Part shown: positions 1-8,244 of the stretch, one piece after another
Layout: each line of letters starts with the position of its first letter
How positions within the stretch are numbered: the first letter of the stretch is position 1
DNA from: Pseudomonas monteilii NBRC 103158 = DSM 14164
GTDB taxonomy: Bacteria; Pseudomonadota; Gammaproteobacteria; Pseudomonadales; Pseudomonadaceae
Direction of reading: 5' to 3'
Length of the DNA stretch: 48,941 nt
Assembly: GCF_000730605.1 (NCBI RefSeq)
Contig: NZ_BBIS01000060.1
Span: 1 to 48,941 of the forward strand
The notes under the pieces: generated by a model
What the model was told of the DNA's origin: nothing
Database searches by the model: none
What the model saw: the letters and a program-made list of their open reading frames with translations, nothing else
Translations under genes and position numbers: made by a program

Positions 1-109
1 CCCTAGGCGCCGTCATGAATTAGCGGCTATGGTAGGAAAGCGGTAAGCGAAACGACTGTACGCTCTGAAAGGATTCTGGGCGTTTCCCGTTATTGCGGAA
101 GGGAAGACT

Positions 110-1663
110 ATGCAGCAGCTACCAGTGGACGAAACCATCCGAGCGGCATTGAAGAAGACTCATGCGCGCTTGCACCGCCAACATGAGCTCGTGGTCGAGT
201 TTGGCGTAATGTCCCTGAAGGCTGCGGACTTGGATCTGTTGCTGACCCGTGCATGTGAAGTAGTCGCTGAAGGGATGAGCACTCGTTTTTCCAAGGTGCT
301 CCAGCCAGCAGAGGACGGGGAAGGGGAAGGGTTTGTTCTGACCCACGGCGTTGGCTGGGATGCTTCTGACATCGGGCGGGCAACCGTGGGCGGCGATGTG
401 GCTAGTCCCGCAGGCTATGCATTGGCCACCTACAGGCCCGTACTCTCGAATCATTTGGGTATGGAAAACCGCTTTCGAACGCCGGAACTGCTGAAAAAAT
501 ATGGAATCGAGCGGGCCATCAATGTCCCGATCCGGGGTTTGCTCAGCCCGTTTGGTGTACTGGAAGCCGACAGCAGCAACGGGGACGATTTTGTAGAGAG
601 CGATCTGGTATTTCTGGAAGGCATCTCGAACGTCATTTCCATGGCTGTCGAAAGAATATCTGCAGGCGTGGATGTTCCAGTTCCCGACCCTTATTCCGAG
701 ACCATTCTGAACGCAAGCCCTGACTGGGTGGATATCTTGGCCCCGAACGGCGAGATCGAGTTCATGAATGAAGCCGGGCTGACATTCCTGGATACCCAAC
801 TGACCACTGTTAAAGGTCAGCGATGGTATGACTTGTGGCCTGAGGAGTCGCGATCATTTGTTTGGGAGGCGGTAGCTAAAGTCAGCGCTGGCGAAACCAT
901 GAGGTTCGAATCGTACTGCCCAATCGCTCCCGATGAACCCAAATGGTGGGACGTGACGGTGGCGCCGATCCTCGGAGCGGACGGCAAGGTCGAGCGAATG
1001 ATTGCCGTATCGCGAGATATCACCGAGCGTCATCAATATGAGGCTCAATTGCTGTCGCTCATCGAGGCTCAGAATAGCAAGCAGAACCGAAGCGACCTCT
1101 ATCTCGAAGAGATCCACCATCGCGTCAAGAACAGCCTTCACCTGGTAAACACACTGCTGTTGCTACAGGCCAATCTCACGCCCGATGCAGCGGTTAAATT
1201 GCAGCTTGAAACCGCTGCAGGCCGAGTAGTGACCATTGCCACGGTTCACGAGCGGCTGTACCAGGCTGCCGAAGATCAAGAACTTCGTGCGCGTGATTAC
1301 CTCACTGCTCTGTTGGGGGATCTGGGCAGAGCCTTAGCCGAGCGCAAAATTGTGCTGGACGCTGACGAGTTCGTATTGCCTTCAGAAAGAATGGCGCCCC
1401 TGGGACTGGTAATTTCTGAACTGATCACCAATGCCCTCAAGTATGGTAAGGGCAACATTGAGGTGGCCGTCAAGCATGCCGGCGACCATGCGCTACTCAC
1501 CGTCAGGGATGAGGGCGACGGCTTCCCTGATAATTATCCAAAGCCGACAGGTACGGGGCTTGGCATGCGATTGGTCAAAAGCTATTCCGGTTACGGTAGC
1601 GCGGCAGTGGAGGTTGATCGGCAGGATAGTAAAAGCTGTATCCATGTACGCTTCAAACTTTAG
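110..1663 (+). CDS. GAF-PAS sensor histidine kinase, HisKA_2 type
   Basis: 517-residue sensor kinase with no predicted membrane segment, so it probably senses a cytoplasmic signal. Domains in order: GAF (about residues 25-180), PAS (about 195-305, ending in the typical SRDITER), a HisKA_2 dimerisation/phosphoacceptor region with the H-box HHRVKNSLH at 336-344, and a HATPase_c domain (about 425-515) with N box ELITNALKYG, G1 DEGDGFP and G2 GTGLGMRL. HisKA_2 kinases (related to HWE kinases) often work with stand-alone receivers in general stress signalling, and a single-domain receiver lies 0.8 kb downstream on the other strand. The start has a GGAAGGGAAG ribosome site just upstream. The family is clear; the signal and partner are inferred. 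Confidence 0.9.
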   Translation: MQQLPVDETIRAALKKTHARLHRQHELVVEFGVMSLKAADLDLLLTRACEVVAEGMSTRFSKVLQPAEDGEGEGFVLTHGVGWDASDIGRATVGGDVASPAGYALATYRPVLSNHLGMENRFRTPELLKKYGIERAINVPIRGLLSPFGVLEADSSNGDDFVESDLVFLEGISNVISMAVERISAGVDVPVPDPYSETILNASPDWVDILAPNGEIEFMNEAGLTFLDTQLTTVKGQRWYDLWPEESRSFVWEAVAKVSAGETMRFESYCPIAPDEPKWWDVTVAPILGADGKVERMIAVSRDITERHQYEAQLLSLIEAQNSKQNRSDLYLEEIHHRVKNSLHLVNTLLLLQANLTPDAAVKLQLETAAGRVVTIATVHERLYQAAEDQELRARDYLTALLGDLGRALAERKIVLDADEFVLPSERMAPLGLVISELITNALKYGKGNIEVAVKHAGDHALLTVRDEGDGFPDNYPKPTGTGLGMRLVKSYSGYGSAAVEVDRQDSKSCIHVRFKL

Positions 1664-1756
1664 GCGCGCCTGCACACACCGATGGCACTTAGCCAAATGC
1701 GTATGGTCGTAATGAGGCTGATTCGAGACCTGGGATCATCATTGGAGGAGTAGGGT

Positions 1757-1975
1757 ATGCGTAACTGGGGATGGCTGATGACTGCGGTAGGTTACGCTGG
1801 GCTTTCAGGAATGTTAGCCATAATCGGCGTTGCGGTTTCAGGGTTTCACAACCTCACTAGCGAGATGCTAGGGGTGAGCCTGTTGCTAGCGGCAGCGTCA
1901 TTGGCGCTGGTGTTCGTTGGTGGTCGTCTTCGAGCGAGAGGCAAACCCTTGTTGCCCATTTCGCTGTCTTCTTAA
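1757..1975 (+). CDS. small two-helix membrane protein
   Basis: 72-residue protein with two hydrophobic segments (about residues 7-29 and 37-56) and a short basic tail (RLRARGK), so probably an inner-membrane peptide. A strong GGAGGAG ribosome site sits about 7 bases before the ATG, which supports real translation. It lies 93 bp after the histidine kinase gene in the same direction and may be co-transcribed. I do not recognise the family. Confidence 0.6.
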   Translation: MRNWGWLMTAVGYAGLSGMLAIIGVAVSGFHNLTSEMLGVSLLLAAASLALVFVGGRLRARGKPLLPISLSS

Positions 1976-2039
1976 CACCGCTTTCATTTTCTCTAAAAGT
2001 GGCCAGAGTGCCATGCACCCCGGCCTGGCTCATTTCAAG

Positions 2040-2324
2040 TTAACGGTTCTCGCTACCGCGACCGCCGCCGTGGCTGTTTTGCCCGCCTTTACGGCCAGCC
2101 TCCGAGGCACGCTCACGGTCGTTGGCAAAGTTGCCGCCTGAGCTCTGCCCGCCTTTACGGCCAGCCTCCGAGGCACGCTCACGGTCGTTGGCAAAGTTGC
2201 CGCCTGAGCTCTGCCCGCCTTTGCGACCTGCCTCCGACGCTTTCTCGCGATCATTGGCAAAATTGCCAGGATTGTTCTGAGCAGTACCACCTTGATGGCC
2301 ACGATTGGTTTGGTTGTTAGCCAT
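2040..2324 (-). CDS. KGG-repeat general stress protein (YciG/Con-10 like)
   Basis: 94-residue, very hydrophilic, Gly/Asn/Arg-rich protein built from three copies of a 22-residue unit with core NFANDRE(K/R)ASEAGRKGGQ. This is the KGG stress-induced motif of the YciG/Con-10 group, usually RpoS- or stress-induced and thought to be disordered. The N-terminal Gln/Asn-rich stretch is non-repetitive. At DNA level the unit is a 66-bp tandem repeat with two identical copies, so copy number may vary between strains. Its position among stress-type genes fits the family role. Molecular function is unknown even in characterised relatives. Confidence 0.85.
   Translation of the reverse strand: MANNQTNRGHQGGTAQNNPGNFANDREKASEAGRKGGQSSGGNFANDRERASEAGRKGGQSSGGNFANDRERASEAGRKGGQNSHGGGRGSENR
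2091..2288. repeat. 66-bp tandem repeat inside the KGG gene
   Basis: Three units of 66 bp: 2091-2156 and 2157-2222 are identical base for base, and 2223-2288 is a diverged third copy. The unit length is a multiple of three, so gain or loss of a copy keeps the reading frame. Confidence 0.9.
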
Positions 2325-2460
2325 GATCTTTCACCTCATGTCGTCACACAGGAAAGTCTGTGTTCAACTCGGACGTCCTGGGGCGGGGTGTTTACTCAGT
2401 GGGTTTTGGCCAAGGCCGACGGGTTGCGCGAAAGAACCGGTGCAGGCGTGTGTGGCGTCC

Positions 2461-2913
2461 TTAAGCTTTGTTCGCGAACGTTTGGGAAAGATCAAGCTTG
2501 GCAGACGCCGACCTCCCACCCCCGTCGGCGTGGTTCAGCTGAGCGCAGAGCAGTTCCTGGAGCTGGGTTATTGGCCACGGCTTAGGAAGGAACTCCGCAC
2601 CTGGCGGCAACACTCTCCCTGCAAATTCGTAGTATCCGCTCATGACAATGATGCGCGTCTGAGGTTTTTGCTGGCTTGCCATCCAGGCAAGATCAACCCC
2701 ATTGAGTAAACCAGGCGTTTGTACATCCGTTATCAGCAGCGTCCAATCTTGCTTCCTCAACGCCTCATTACCGTCATCGGCAGTCGCCACCGCTGTCACC
2801 ATGGCCCCCCATTCTTCCAGGTACAGGGTCAAAAGCTCTCGAATCATGGGTTCGTCCTCAACGATGAGAACAGTTGGGCGAATTATCTTCGCAGCGGAAA
2901 GCAGCTCTTTCAT
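2461..2913 (-). CDS. single-domain response regulator (CheY-like receiver)
   Basis: 150-residue receiver protein without an output domain. Receiver landmarks are all present: acidic pair E19-D20 (IVEDEP), phosphoacceptor D63 in LLITDVQTPG, conserved switch Ser92 (IVMSG) and K111 (FLPKPW). The C-terminal 25 residues are a short tail with no recognisable domain. Such stand-alone receivers are common partners of HisKA_2/HWE kinases, and the only kinase gene in view is the one at 110-1663. A phosphorelay between them is an inference from proximity. Confidence 0.85.
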   Translation of the reverse strand: MKELLSAAKIIRPTVLIVEDEPMIRELLTLYLEEWGAMVTAVATADDGNEALRKQDWTLLITDVQTPGLLNGVDLAWMASQQKPQTRIIVMSGYYEFAGRVLPPGAEFLPKPWPITQLQELLCAQLNHADGGGRSASAKLDLSQTFANKA

Positions 2914-3180
2914 ATGTGTACTCGGACATGCGGCTGCAGGAAGGGAGGGACATCCAGGTCTGCTTGCTTTCTTCCAGCAAGACGTAGCAGCGCGCCATCA
3001 CTACGACATCGCTAGCGTTCAAGAAATTCACTCCAGCTTGAGTCAGTGCCATACATTCCCATCCGTGAGCGGATCTATAACGGGGGCGACCATCTGGACG
3101 CATCCATGCCGCTGACACCGCCCTACTGAACCTCTGCAATCTGCGTGACTCAACCCTCCATCAGCGTATGAGGCCTCCTG

Positions 3181-3459
3181 ATGCGAACGCTCGAGAAAAA
3201 CCTGTCTGCCGCCCAATTGCTGAAGCTCAATTGTTTGGCGGTTTGGTATCGGATGCTTGAAGACAGGGCATTGCGCATGGACTCGCCTGACGACTATCAC
3301 GAGGAACTGCTTCGCCAGGCCGATGAGATGGATCGTCGAGGGATTATCTGCTGGCAGGAATGGCGCGATCTTCGTCTGGAGGCTGACGTTGCTTACCTGA
3401 GAGCGGTAGCAGGGGAGGACTATCACCCGGTTAAACCCACGAGCTCGTCAGCAGAGTAG
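3181..3459 (+). CDS. hypothetical protein, 92 residues
   Basis: Soluble, charged, mostly helical 92-residue protein with several Trp residues (VWYRMLED, CWQEWRDL) and no signal peptide or membrane segment. I do not recognise the family. Codon use matches the neighbouring chromosomal genes and no overlapping reading frame looks better. The ribosome site is weak (TGAGGCCTCCTG directly before the ATG). It stands alone between two genes on the other strand. Confidence 0.55.
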   Translation: MRTLEKNLSAAQLLKLNCLAVWYRMLEDRALRMDSPDDYHEELLRQADEMDRRGIICWQEWRDLRLEADVAYLRAVAGEDYHPVKPTSSSAE

Positions 3460-3516
3460 GGATCGAACGTGATCTCGCAATGAAACCACGCTCATTCCTC
3501 TGTAAGCAGATCTTCT

Positions 3517-4842
3517 CTATCTATCCCTGCGTCGTGAATGTGTGAGTGTAAAACCCACAAGGATTCCCAGCGCCGCTGCGCCGATCAGCAGGGGCGTTTT
3601 ATCTTTTGGCTTCCTCCAACCTCCTTCGATACCCCTCCCGCCACTTGGAGGCTCAAAGAGGTTGCCTGATGATGCTTCGGCTATGGGGCTGCGATTTATC
3701 CCCCAGCGCGACAGCCTTCCTGACAACAGAGGCAGGCCTGGTATCAGGTAGCTGGCCAAATGCGCGAGGCGCGCCGCAGCGCCAACCGTGGTGTGAGCAC
3801 GAGGCGAGATTGCGCAGGCCACCATAGCCTTCGCCACCATTTCGGGATCGTATATGGGGCCTGGTGGTGTCAGCGCGTGCCCTGTGTAGTTGCCGCCGTC
3901 TCGGAAGCCAGGTGTGTCCATGACTGCTGGATAGATATCGCAGACATGGATGTTGGGATATTCAGTCAGCTCGCCTCGCAATGCCTCGGTCAGTCCACGT
4001 AAGCCGAATTTGCTCGCCGAATAAGCGGCGGCGTAGGGCTGGGCCACCCAGCTGCCCAGCGACAGCGTGTTGATGAGCGTGCCGTTACCCTGAGCCTTGA
4101 AGTAGGGAAGGGCGACGTAGGCACCTCGCAGGTAACCGATCAGGTCAGTCTGGATGACCTGCTCGTGCGCCTCCAACGGCGTTTCTTCGAAATTGCCGAC
4201 CGCGCCGACCCCGGCATTGTTGACCCAGATATCGATCCGTCCATGTCCAAAGTCTGCGGCCTGAACGGCAAGCGCTTGAACCTGGTCGCTGTGGGTAACG
4301 TCGGTCGTGATCGCTATGGCGTCCGTACCGCAATCGGTGCATTCATCCAGTACGTCGAACAACGCCTCTTCGTCGCGTGCGGCGAGTACCAGGCGAGCAC
4401 CTTTGCACGCAAAGGCATGCGCGGCTGCTCGGCCTATGCCGCTGGATGCGCCGGTGATGACCACGACCTTGCCGCGCAGAGGCCCTTTGAGCGGAGCGCC
4501 ACGGACAGGCGCTTCTCGTTGCGCACCCGAGGCGCTGGGGTCAAGGGGGGCAACGGTTTCGCTGGCCTCGATCCGCGAGAGCTCAAGAGAGGTGCCATCG
4601 ATCAGGGTCAACGTCAGCCCTTCCACCGTGCCTGCCTCCCGGTTTGGAAATACGGGCTCACCTTCGGCATCCAGGCTGTCGTAGATGAAGCGCGTACCTT
4701 CGAGCCAGCCCACGGCGGTGAGAAGCTCAGGGCCGAGATAATACTTCCCGTCTTGAAAGAAGCCGGGGAACTGATGAGCGCGCTCCACGTTTTCCACGCG
4801 ATAGCGTTTGCCTGATTTCATGCCTGTCGCTTGATTGATCAT
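3517..4842 (-). CDS. SDR family oxidoreductase with N-terminal extension and C-terminal membrane anchor
   Basis: 441 residues, much longer than a classical SDR of about 250. Residues 1-115 form a separate beta-rich region resembling a PRC-barrel-like fold. The SDR core begins near 122: cofactor motif TGASSGIG (130-137), NNAG at 208-211, active-site Ser in TLSLGS (about 261-264) and YSASK (Y274, K278). A C-terminal hydrophobic stretch (LLIGAAALGILVGFTL) followed by RRRDR suggests a tail anchor in the inner membrane. The substrate cannot be told. The start could also be the internal Met8. It is followed by co-directional stress-type genes upstream (PLDc_N peptide, alcohol dehydrogenase). Confidence 0.85.
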   Translation of the reverse strand: MINQATGMKSGKRYRVENVERAHQFPGFFQDGKYYLGPELLTAVGWLEGTRFIYDSLDAEGEPVFPNREAGTVEGLTLTLIDGTSLELSRIEASETVAPLDPSASGAQREAPVRGAPLKGPLRGKVVVITGASSGIGRAAAHAFACKGARLVLAARDEEALFDVLDECTDCGTDAIAITTDVTHSDQVQALAVQAADFGHGRIDIWVNNAGVGAVGNFEETPLEAHEQVIQTDLIGYLRGAYVALPYFKAQGNGTLINTLSLGSWVAQPYAAAYSASKFGLRGLTEALRGELTEYPNIHVCDIYPAVMDTPGFRDGGNYTGHALTPPGPIYDPEMVAKAMVACAISPRAHTTVGAAARLAHLASYLIPGLPLLSGRLSRWGINRSPIAEASSGNLFEPPSGGRGIEGGWRKPKDKTPLLIGAAALGILVGFTLTHSRRRDR

Positions 4843-4874
4843 GTTGAAACCCCTGTAAGTGGAGCTCGGAAATG

Positions 4875-5108
4875 TCAGCCTTTGCTGTGCTCATCGGAAG
4901 TGGGCCCGGTGCCTCGCTTGATGCCTCGCGGGCCGGCAACGCCCCAGATACCCAGGCCAACCAGCGGTAGCGCGAGTATCAGCAGAGCCCAGGCCGCTTT
5001 GACTGCATCTGACTTGTCGCTTCTGAAGACGCTGACGATGGCCCACAGATCGATCAGTAAAAGGATTGCCGCGACGGCAATCCAGAAGTAGCTGGCGATA
5101 CCGTTCAT
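4875..5108 (-). CDS. PLDc_N domain small membrane protein
   Basis: 77-residue protein with two transmembrane helices (about 4-24 and 38-58). The pattern LLLIDLWAIVSVFRSDK ... AWALLILALPLVGLGIWG is that of the phospholipase D nuclease N-terminal (PLDc_N) family, which despite its name often occurs as free-standing membrane peptides. It lies 13 bp downstream of the dehydrogenase stop and 32 bp before the SDR start, so the three genes probably form one minus-strand operon. Function unknown. Confidence 0.75.
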   Translation of the reverse strand: MNGIASYFWIAVAAILLLIDLWAIVSVFRSDKSDAVKAAWALLILALPLVGLGIWGVAGPRGIKRGTGPTSDEHSKG

Positions 5109-5121
5109 GTGCTTGACTCCT

Positions 5122-6324
5122 CTACACGAAGTCAGGGCCCAAGGCGCCCGCTGCCGCGCCTGGCACGAGGATGACCTTGCGACAGTTGTCCTGCTTCTGA
5201 TCGAACATTTTGTAGCCCATGGCCGCTTCTTCGAGGGCCAGGCGGTGGGTGACGATCAGCTCTGGTTGCAGGCGTCCTGCCTCGATGTGTTCAAGAAGTT
5301 CAGGCAAATATTTCTGCACATGGGTCTGGCCCATCTTGAAGGTAAGGCCTTTGTCGAAGGCATCGCCGAACATGAACGCGTGGATGAAGCCGGCGTACAC
5401 ACCGGGGACGCTGACAACGCCACCACGACGCACTGCAGCAATGCTCTGGCGCAGCGCCTTGCCGCTGCTGCCTTCGATCTTCAGCGCCGTCATTACCGTT
5501 TCGGCAGTGCTGCCTTTGGCCTCGAATCCGACCGCATCGATCACCGCATCGACCCCGCGCATGCCTGGAGTCTGACGGATGATGCTGTCGGCTGGATCGT
5601 CGTCCTGCTCGAAGTTGATGGGTATGACGCCGTAAGCCTCGCGGGCGTAAGCCAGGCGGTAGCCGTTGTCATCGACCATGAAGATGGTCTGGGCACCGAG
5701 CATTCGCGCACAGGCGGCGCTCAGCAAGCCCACCGGCCCGGCGCCGTAGATCGCCACCGATGACCCTTGGCCTATTTCGGCATTGATGACCGCCTGCCAC
5801 GCGGTCGGCAGGATGTCCGAGAGAAACAGTACCTTGTCATCGGCCAGCTCGGTGGGCACTTTGAACGGGCCGACGTTGCCCTTGGGCACCCTCACGTAAT
5901 CCGCCTGGCCGCCAGGGATACCGCCATAGAGATGGCTATATCCAAACAGCGCGGCGCCTGGGGGAATCCCCTTCTTGTTGATGATCGCACCACGACCTGT
6001 GTTGGTGGTTTCACAGGCAGCAAACAGATCGTGCTGACAGAAGAAGCAACTGCCGCAAGCGATCACAAAGGGAATCACTACGCGGTCGCCGATCTGCAGA
6101 TTGGTGACGGCACTGCCAGTATCTTCGACGATGCCCATGAACTCATGGCCGAAGATATCACCCGCTTCGGTTTCTGGAATTTTGCCTCGGTAGAGGTGCA
6201 GGTCAGAGCCACAAATGGCCGTGGCGGTGACCCTGAGGATGATGTCGTCTTCGTGCTCGATGATGGGATCGGGGACGTTATCGACCCTGACGTCGTGTGC
6301 TCCGTGGTAGGTGAGCGCTCTCAT
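5122..6324 (-). CDS. zinc-dependent alcohol/formaldehyde dehydrogenase
   Basis: 400-residue medium-chain dehydrogenase. Catalytic zinc ligands: C38 (AICGSDLH) and H60-E61 (GHEF). The structural zinc lobe has Cys90, 93, 96 and 104 (CGSCFFC...C). The Rossmann motif GAGPVG lies in the middle of the protein. The long form with an insert before the nucleotide-binding domain resembles the glutathione-independent formaldehyde dehydrogenase subgroup. It likely oxidises a small alcohol or aldehyde with NAD(P). It is first gene of a probable operon with the PLDc_N peptide and the SDR, suggesting joint induction under stress. Exact substrate unknown. Confidence 0.85.
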   Translation of the reverse strand: MRALTYHGAHDVRVDNVPDPIIEHEDDIILRVTATAICGSDLHLYRGKIPETEAGDIFGHEFMGIVEDTGSAVTNLQIGDRVVIPFVIACGSCFFCQHDLFAACETTNTGRGAIINKKGIPPGAALFGYSHLYGGIPGGQADYVRVPKGNVGPFKVPTELADDKVLFLSDILPTAWQAVINAEIGQGSSVAIYGAGPVGLLSAACARMLGAQTIFMVDDNGYRLAYAREAYGVIPINFEQDDDPADSIIRQTPGMRGVDAVIDAVGFEAKGSTAETVMTALKIEGSSGKALRQSIAAVRRGGVVSVPGVYAGFIHAFMFGDAFDKGLTFKMGQTHVQKYLPELLEHIEAGRLQPELIVTHRLALEEAAMGYKMFDQKQDNCRKVILVPGAAAGALGPDFV

Positions 6325-6530
6325 GAGGGTAAGCTCCTGCAGGCGTTTTTCCGTGGTAGGTATGCAGGGGAAGCCAGGACAGATGGCAAAGTTCAGCCCA
6401 ACAAGTCCGGTGGTACTTAAAACTCATTCTCGACGCCACCATTTCAAGCTGAACATTCCTGATCACACCGGTATCGAACGATCTGAGCCCGTGCCACAAG
6501 AGCCAGGCCGATTAAACGAGGGGCGGGGCG

Positions 6531-6801
6531 ATGGACGACACGATGTTGGCATTCATGGTGTTCGCTGCCTCACGACCTGAAGTGCTTGAGCAGGTACAAG
6601 CGCTTACAGAAGCGGAGGCATTGGAGGCTGGCGAAGCACTCCCGGATCTGCGTGAAACCATGGCCGTTCAGATCCTCACTGCTGAAGCCAAGGCTCAGCG
6701 CAAAACCCTGGCCACGCTCGTTGAGGTGATTTTGGGCAAGGTCGTCATCGAGCCCGATACGGCCACCAATCCCGGTGCCTCCAGCCTTGAAAAATACAAC
6801 C
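6531..6801 (+). pseudogene. hypothetical gene truncated by the IS3 element
   Basis: The frame starts after a good ribosome site (GAGGGGCGGGG) and encodes an acidic, helical protein (90 host residues). It then runs into the left end of the insertion sequence and stops at 6839, so the last 12 codons (LNRPGFRGGRFV) come from the IS inverted repeat. The DNA beyond the right IS end does not continue a plausible 3' part, so the original C-terminus is lost rather than just interrupted. Family not recognised; the remaining product may still be made as a hybrid. Confidence 0.6.
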
Positions 6802-6840
6802 TGAATCGCCCCGGGTTTCGTGGAGGCCGTTTCGTTTAAG

Positions 6841-7683
6841 TCAGGCCGCAATGGCCTGACCTGCTTGTTGCTGGTGGAAGTTTGCCTCAGCCTCCGCAGG
6901 CGGGATATAGCCGATTGAGCTCAGCAACCGCTGGTGGTTGTACCAGTGCACCCATTTCAAGGTCGCCATCTCAACAGCCTCGCGGCTCTTCCACGACTGG
7001 CGGTAGATCAGCTCGGCCTTGTACAGCCCGTTGATAGTCTCAGCCAGGGCGTTGTCATAGCTGTCGCCCTTGCTGCCAACTGAAGGTTCAATGCCGGCCT
7101 CTGCCAGTCGCTCGGTATAGCGGATCGAGACGTACTGGCTGCCACGGTCGCTGTGATGGATCAGGCCACCCGTACGATGTGGCTGGCGGGCATACAGGGC
7201 TTGCTCCAGGGCATCCAGCACGAAGTCGGTCTTCATGCTGGTACTGACTCGCCAGCCGACGATACGGCGTGCAAAGACGTCGATCACGAACGCCACATAC
7301 AGCCAGCCCTGCCAGGTCGACACATACGTGAAGTCCGATACCCACAGCTGATTTGGGCGGTCGGCATGGAATTGGCGCTGCACGCGATCCAGCAGGCAGA
7401 GCGACTTGTCGCCGGCCACCGTTGTGCGCAGGATCTGGCCGCGCCTGATGCCCTGCAATCCAGCCCGACGCATCAACCGCTCTACCGTACATCTGGCCGC
7501 CTCGATACCTTCTCGCCTGAGTTGCTTCCAGACTTTCACTGCGCCATAGCACTGCATGTTGGTGTCCCACACCCGCTGGACTTCCAGGGTCAACGCGTCA
7601 TCACGCTTAGCACGGCAGCAGCGTAGTGCCGGGTTGCGTTGCTGTGCCGCGTGCCTGCGGTAACCGGACGGGGCGATTTGCAA
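6841..7683 (-). CDS. IS3-family transposase OrfB (DDE integrase)
   Basis: Catalytic half of an IS3 transposase with an rve integrase core: first Asp in LWVSDFTYV, second in HHSDRGSQY, and Glu in DNALAETINGLYK, the DDE triad. An HTH_21-like region precedes it (CYGAVKVWKQLRREG). The frame stays open upstream of the TTG given as start and overlaps the end of orfA in the -1 frame, so the active protein is expected to be the OrfAB fusion made by -1 frameshifting near the ACCAAGTCC stretch close to 7750. It is intact, with no internal stop. The stop codon lies just inside the left repeat. Confidence 0.9.
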   Translation of the reverse strand: MQIAPSGYRRHAAQQRNPALRCCRAKRDDALTLEVQRVWDTNMQCYGAVKVWKQLRREGIEAARCTVERLMRRAGLQGIRRGQILRTTVAGDKSLCLLDRVQRQFHADRPNQLWVSDFTYVSTWQGWLYVAFVIDVFARRIVGWRVSTSMKTDFVLDALEQALYARQPHRTGGLIHHSDRGSQYVSIRYTERLAEAGIEPSVGSKGDSYDNALAETINGLYKAELIYRQSWKSREAVEMATLKWVHWYNHQRLLSSIGYIPPAEAEANFHQQQAGQAIAA

Positions 7684-7739
7684 GACACGGTAAATCGACT
7701 CGACCCCGAGACGGTCACGATGCTGATCGACGAATGCCC

Positions 7740-8063
7740 TCAGGACTTGGTGCGGCGGTCGAGCTCCGCCTGGGCAAAATACGCACTGGCCAGGCGCAGG
7801 ATCTCGTTGGCTTTGCGCAGCTCGCGATTCTCTCGCTCCAGGGCCTTGATGCGCTCACGCTCTTCACTAGTCTGACCGGGGCGCTGCCCCACATCTGTCT
7901 GCTGGCGACGAATCCAGCCATGCAGGGTTTGCGCGGCACAGCCAATCTTCGGGGCAATGGCCTCAATGGCCGCCCACTCGGAGGGGTAGTCATTCAGGTG
8001 TTCCAGAAACATGCGCACGGCACGTTCACGGACTTCAGGGGAGCAGGTCGTAGTCTTTCTCAT
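7740..8063 (-). CDS. IS3-family transposase OrfA
   Basis: 107-residue DNA-binding subunit with an N-terminal helix-turn-helix (EVRERAVRMFLEH ... IGCAAQTLHGWIR) and a C-terminal leucine-zipper segment (ERERIKALERENRELRKANEILR), as expected for HTH_Tnp_1 proteins. It ends in AYFAQAELDRR, the usual border with OrfB, which continues in the -1 frame. Confidence 0.9.
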   Translation of the reverse strand: MRKTTTCSPEVRERAVRMFLEHLNDYPSEWAAIEAIAPKIGCAAQTLHGWIRRQQTDVGQRPGQTSEERERIKALERENRELRKANEILRLASAYFAQAELDRRTKS

Positions 8064-8179
8064 GGCCTCATCTTCTCAAGAGTTGAGGCCTCCACGAAAC
8101 CCGGGGCTATTCAGAATAGATTGTCTGCGATGATGTCATTAAGCTATGATCGTGAAATTACTTATCAAATACGCTAGAG

Positions 8180-8215
8180 GATCCCTTTGAGGATATTGAT
8201 CCCTTTGAGGATATT
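8180..8215. repeat. perfect 18-bp tandem duplication
   Basis: Two adjacent copies of GATCCCTTTGAGGATATT (8180-8197 and 8198-8215), ending 29 bp before the next start codon. Each unit contains the imperfect dyad ATCC...GGAT. Possible operator or a replication slip. Confidence 0.85.
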
Positions 8216-8244
8216 TAGTGCTTTCATTGTCTGAGCCAGTGTGA

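Larger units (their letters stand above)
6802..8113. mobile_element. IS3-family insertion sequence
   Basis: A 1312-bp element bounded by 27-bp terminal inverted repeats that match at 26 of 27 positions (6802-6828 and 8087-8113; ends TGAAT[C/A]GCCCCGGG). It carries orfA and orfB on the minus strand in the -1 frame arrangement of IS3 elements (IS51/IS3-like by protein features). The 3-4 bases on either side (AACC versus GAAT) do not form a target duplication, which points to a later deletion or recombination at one end. Confidence 0.93.
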
